NCBI GenBank assembly: GCA_028277485.1
Contig: JANQGE010000039.1
Span: forward strand, 1 to 16,864
Length of the DNA stretch: 16,864 nucleotides
Source of the DNA: Chlorobium sp.
GTDB taxonomy: Bacteria; Bacteroidota; Chlorobiia; Chlorobiales; Chlorobiaceae
Direction of reading: 5' to 3'
A program made the position numbers and the translations under genes. The notes beneath the pieces were generated by a model. That model searched no databases. It had not been told where the DNA came from and was given only the letters and a program-made list of their open reading frames with translations. Shown piece by piece: positions 15,083 to 16,864 of this stretch. Numbering within the stretch: the first letter of the stretch is position 1; every line of letters starts with the position of its first letter.

Positions 15083-15182
15083 CGGGCGGTTATCCTCGAA
15101 CCGCTTGCCTGAACATGGGGAAAATCTTTTTTTATACCTCTCTTACACGTATCTGCCAAACCACTTCATCACCGTAGAGGAC

Positions 15183-16400
15183 ATGTCTGAAAACAAAACC
15201 GGGAATCAAGGTATCTGCAGCTCCTGCGGCCTCTGCTCAAGCCAGAAATGGCCAATGCAGGAAAGCATTCAAAGCTGCGTTTTTAAAAACGGCTGGCTGG
15301 GAAAGAGAGAGAAAACGTTGTTCGGAAGGGAGAGAACACTGGATAATCCGGAGGAAATGCGTTTCGGCATTGCCCTCGAACGGTTTACCGCACAGCTTGA
15401 ACACCCGTTACCTGACGCACAGTGGAGCGGCATCATTACAAACATCGCCCGGAAAGCATTCGACACCGGCATGGTGGATGGTGTGGTCACCCTGCATCGC
15501 AGCGGTGAAGACCACTTTTTCTCGAAACCGGTGCTTGCCCTCACTCCCGAAGAGATTTACCAATCCAGAGGCAACAAGCCTGTGCTCTCCCCCGTCCTCA
15601 AATCCCTGCAAGCCGCTTTCAGCAAAAAACTCAAAAAAATCCTTGTTATCGGTGCGGCCTGCCATATCCATACATTGCGGGACTTTCAGGAAAGATTTCC
15701 CTACCTGCGCGACATGGACATCTATACCGTGGGTATTCCCTGTGTCGATAATGTGCAGAGAAACAGATTCCACTGGATACTTGAAAGAATTTCCCGGTCG
15801 CCCGACACCGCCCGCCACATGGAGTTCATGCAGGATTTTCGCATCCATATCAAGCACACCGACGGCTCCATCGAGAAAGTTCCTTTCCTCAGTCTCCCTG
15901 AGGAATTGTCAAATCCGAACATCTTTCCCGAATCCTGCATGAGCTGCTTCGACTACCTTAACAGCCTGTCAGACATTACCGTCGGCTACCTCGCGGCAAG
16001 GCTGCTTCCCGATCAGAACCGGCAATGGGTGATCGTTCGAACGAAAAAAGGGAAAAAGCTGCTTGACCTTGTCAACGATGAACTCAAACGTTTCCCGGAA
16101 CATGGCGGCTGGGACTGCAAAAAGTTTGTTCAGGGAACTGCCGACCGTATCATAGAAAGCATGAAGGGACTCAAAACCGCATACTCTCCGGACAGAAAAA
16201 TACCGTTGTGGCTTGGACAGGTGATATCCTGGCTGCTTTACACAACCGGCCCGAAAGGGATCGGTTTTGCTCATTATTCAGTTGATTTCCATCTTATCAG
16301 ACACTACTATTTTGTCAAATACCAATACCCGGAACAGCTTGCTGTGCTTGTCCCCCGGCATGTGCGTTCAATTCTCCGGGAGTATGACCTGCCTCTTTAG
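15183..16400 (+). CDS. bciB: 3,8-divinyl (proto)chlorophyllide 8-vinyl reductase, BciB type
   Basis: BciB reduces the C8 vinyl group of divinyl (proto)chlorophyllide during bacteriochlorophyll and chlorophyll synthesis. It takes electrons from ferredoxin through Fe-S clusters and FAD and belongs to the F420-hydrogenase/dehydrogenase beta-subunit (FrhB) family. From the ATG at 15183 the product has 405 residues, close to cyanobacterial homologues. Near the N terminus are Cys12, Cys15, Cys18 and Cys32 (ICSSCGLC...SCVF). The middle has GAQWSG-like DAQWSGI, NKPVLSP, a GIPCVDNVQRN segment and SPDTARHMEFMQDFRIHIKH. ESCMSCFDYLNSLSDITVGY supplies further cluster cysteines, and GPKGIGFAHYSVD follows near the end. 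The frame extends upstream to a TTG at 15105, but the 15183 start fits the family and follows GAGG, though at only two bases. The gene places the window in a phototroph. MITE copy E begins at its stop codon. Confidence 0.93.
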   Translation: MSENKTGNQGICSSCGLCSSQKWPMQESIQSCVFKNGWLGKREKTLFGRERTLDNPEEMRFGIALERFTAQLEHPLPDAQWSGIITNIARKAFDTGMVDGVVTLHRSGEDHFFSKPVLALTPEEIYQSRGNKPVLSPVLKSLQAAFSKKLKKILVIGAACHIHTLRDFQERFPYLRDMDIYTVGIPCVDNVQRNRFHWILERISRSPDTARHMEFMQDFRIHIKHTDGSIEKVPFLSLPEELSNPNIFPESCMSCFDYLNSLSDITVGYLAARLLPDQNRQWVIVRTKKGKKLLDLVNDELKRFPEHGGWDCKKFVQGTADRIIESMKGLKTAYSPDRKIPLWLGQVISWLLYTTGPKGIGFAHYSVDFHLIRHYYFVKYQYPEQLAVLVPRHVRSILREYDLPL

Positions 16401-16520
16401 GGCACCTCTACTATTTATTTGTTGCGCACCATGACTACCTCATTGAGCGGATCGGAGAAGGTTTCTGTGCTCCGTCCGCCGTGCACTTGAACCGCTCATG
16501 ACAATAAATTAGGGGTTCCC
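16400..16520 (+). repeat. MITE-like element, copy E
   Basis: A 121-bp copy with ends GGGCACCTCTACTAT (16400-16414) and AAATTAGGGGTTCCC (16506-16520), more diverged than A and B, with an interior matching TTTGTTGCGC and GTTTCTGTGCTCCGTCCGCC. It is flanked by TTTA on both sides (16396-16399 and 16521-16524). Its first G is also the last base of the bciB TAG stop codon. Confidence 0.8.
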
Positions 16521-16534
16521 TTTAAAAAACAACT

Positions 16535-16766
16535 CTTTCGGGGTTCGCTATCGGAAATCGGGATTCGGTAATCGATTTTTTCTTTTCCTTATCCCTTTTG
16601 CCAACTGCCTACTGCTGACTGCCAACTGGTTCCCTCTCGTCACTCGTCATTTGTTACTATTTGGACTCACTCGCTACTTGTTTTTCGTCACTACTTTCTC
16701 GACCCCGAAACCCGATACCGACCCCGATTTCCGACTATTTTCTTCCACCTAACACATAGCACGTAA
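16535..16766. repeat. Composite degenerate short-word block 2
   Basis: It opens CTTTCGGGGTTCGC, passes through TATCGGAAATCGGGATTCGG-type words, then GCCAACTGCC-TACTGC-TGACTGCC, then CGTCACTCGTCATTTGTTAC words. A run of ACCCCGAAACCCGATACCG words, in inverted sense to the first, follows. It ends CCTAACACATAGCACGTAA (16748-16766). CGGAAATCGGG (16552-16562) and CCCGATTTCCG (16723-16733) form a perfect 11-bp inverted repeat spanning the block. Opening and closing sequences are shared with block 1. Confidence 0.7.
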
Positions 16767-16795
16767 TTCCAATTCTAAAACAAATGTGCTATTAT
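16767..16795 (+). promoter_or_regulatory. Candidate promoter of the right-edge transposase gene
   Basis: TATTAT (16790-16795) is a good -10. TTCCAA, 17 bases upstream (16767-16772), is a weak -35. The spacer region is embraced by a 7-bp inverted repeat, ATAGCAC (16756-16762) and GTGCTAT (16786-16792), which could be an operator or part of the element's end. Confidence 0.35.
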
Positions 16796-16823
16796 ATACC
16801 TATAAACAAAAGGAGGTGTGTAT

Positions 16824-16864
16824 ATGGCACGACCAGCGACGGGCAAAGAAGTATTATCAAAGGC
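16824..16864 (+). CDS. Start of a probable IS630-type transposase gene (cut by window edge)
   Basis: Only 13 full codons are present: MARPATGKEVLSK, with a partial codon GC pointing to Ala or a similar residue. A strong ribosome site, AGGAGGTG, lies five bases upstream, so this is a real gene start. The opening M-A-R-P-x-x-G-K-x-V-L resembles my recollection of helix-turn-helix N termini of IS630-family transposases, in which the gene makes the DNA-binding half. With so little sequence the family is a suggestion, and a different DNA-binding protein is possible. If correct, an insertion sequence begins within the last 100 bases of the window. Confidence 0.55.
   Translation, partial: MARPATGKEVLSK

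Larger units (their letters stand above)
14668..15182. other. sucC-bciB intergenic region
   Basis: This stretch of about 515 bases has one weak small reading frame (14741-14896), two short hairpins (14819-14838 and 14987-15014) and a strongly A/T-rich segment (about 15031-15082) in front of bciB. It has none of the GGGCACC family and no RNA gene that I recognise. Promoter elements for bciB are expected in the right half. Confidence 0.45.
16521..16823. other. Intergenic region upstream of the right-edge transposase gene
   Basis: No gene is visible. It holds composite block 2 (16535-16766), then a short unique stretch with a candidate promoter and a strong ribosome site (AGGAGGTG at 16811-16818). 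The left end of the insertion sequence that owns the transposase should lie here, but its terminal repeat cannot be fixed without the right end. Confidence 0.5.

Noticed and set aside
15105..15182. TTG start giving a longer BciB
   Set aside because: The extra 26 residues are not family-like and run through spacer sequence. The ATG at 15183 gives the expected N terminus just before the cysteine motif, though its ribosome site spacing is short.

Overview
The window reads as chromosomal DNA of a green sulfur bacterium (Chlorobiaceae). The key indicator is a close match to BciB, the ferredoxin-dependent 8-vinyl reductase of (bacterio)chlorophyll synthesis, near a succinyl-CoA synthetase beta subunit of the kind these bacteria use in the reductive TCA cycle. 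The dense short repeats would suit a repeat-rich Chlorobium or Prosthecochloris genome, but genus is inference.

Layout. Bases 1-9304 are a minus-strand block, read from right to left: gpmA, gltB, gltD, a small DUF4404-like gene, clpX and tRNA-Val(GAC). It ends in a clear intrinsic terminator at 127-156. The gltD, DUF4404 and clpX genes are tightly spaced. From 9737 onward most genes are on the plus strand: a nitronate monooxygenase-like flavoprotein with a Cys-rich tail, an unrecognised membrane protein, sucC and bciB. tadA (minus) lies convergent to the membrane protein and divergent from sucC. At the right edge the first 13 codons of a probable IS630-type transposase gene run out of the window. 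The genes cover nitrogen assimilation (GltBD), carbon metabolism (GpmA, SucC), proteolysis (ClpX), translation (TadA, tRNA-Val) and pigment synthesis (BciB).

The unusual content is between the genes. (1) A non-coding MITE-like family of about 117-123 bp has terminal inverted repeats close to GGGCACCTCTATTAA. There are four full copies, one divergent full copy and two fragments. The separate full copies have 4-bp AT-rich target duplications (TTTA, ATAA, TTAT). One insertion touches the bciB stop codon, two stand in series before gltB and one stands before gpmA. (2) Two composite blocks (12466-12632 and 16535-16766) are built of degenerate short-period words in the same order and end in the same 19-base sequence. 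A related fragment lies between gltB and gltD. (3) A separate 124-bp imperfect palindrome lies between tadA and sucC.

I found no CRISPR array, defence system, prophage or biosynthetic cluster. The genes are mostly ordinary; the repeat families are what deserve a second look.
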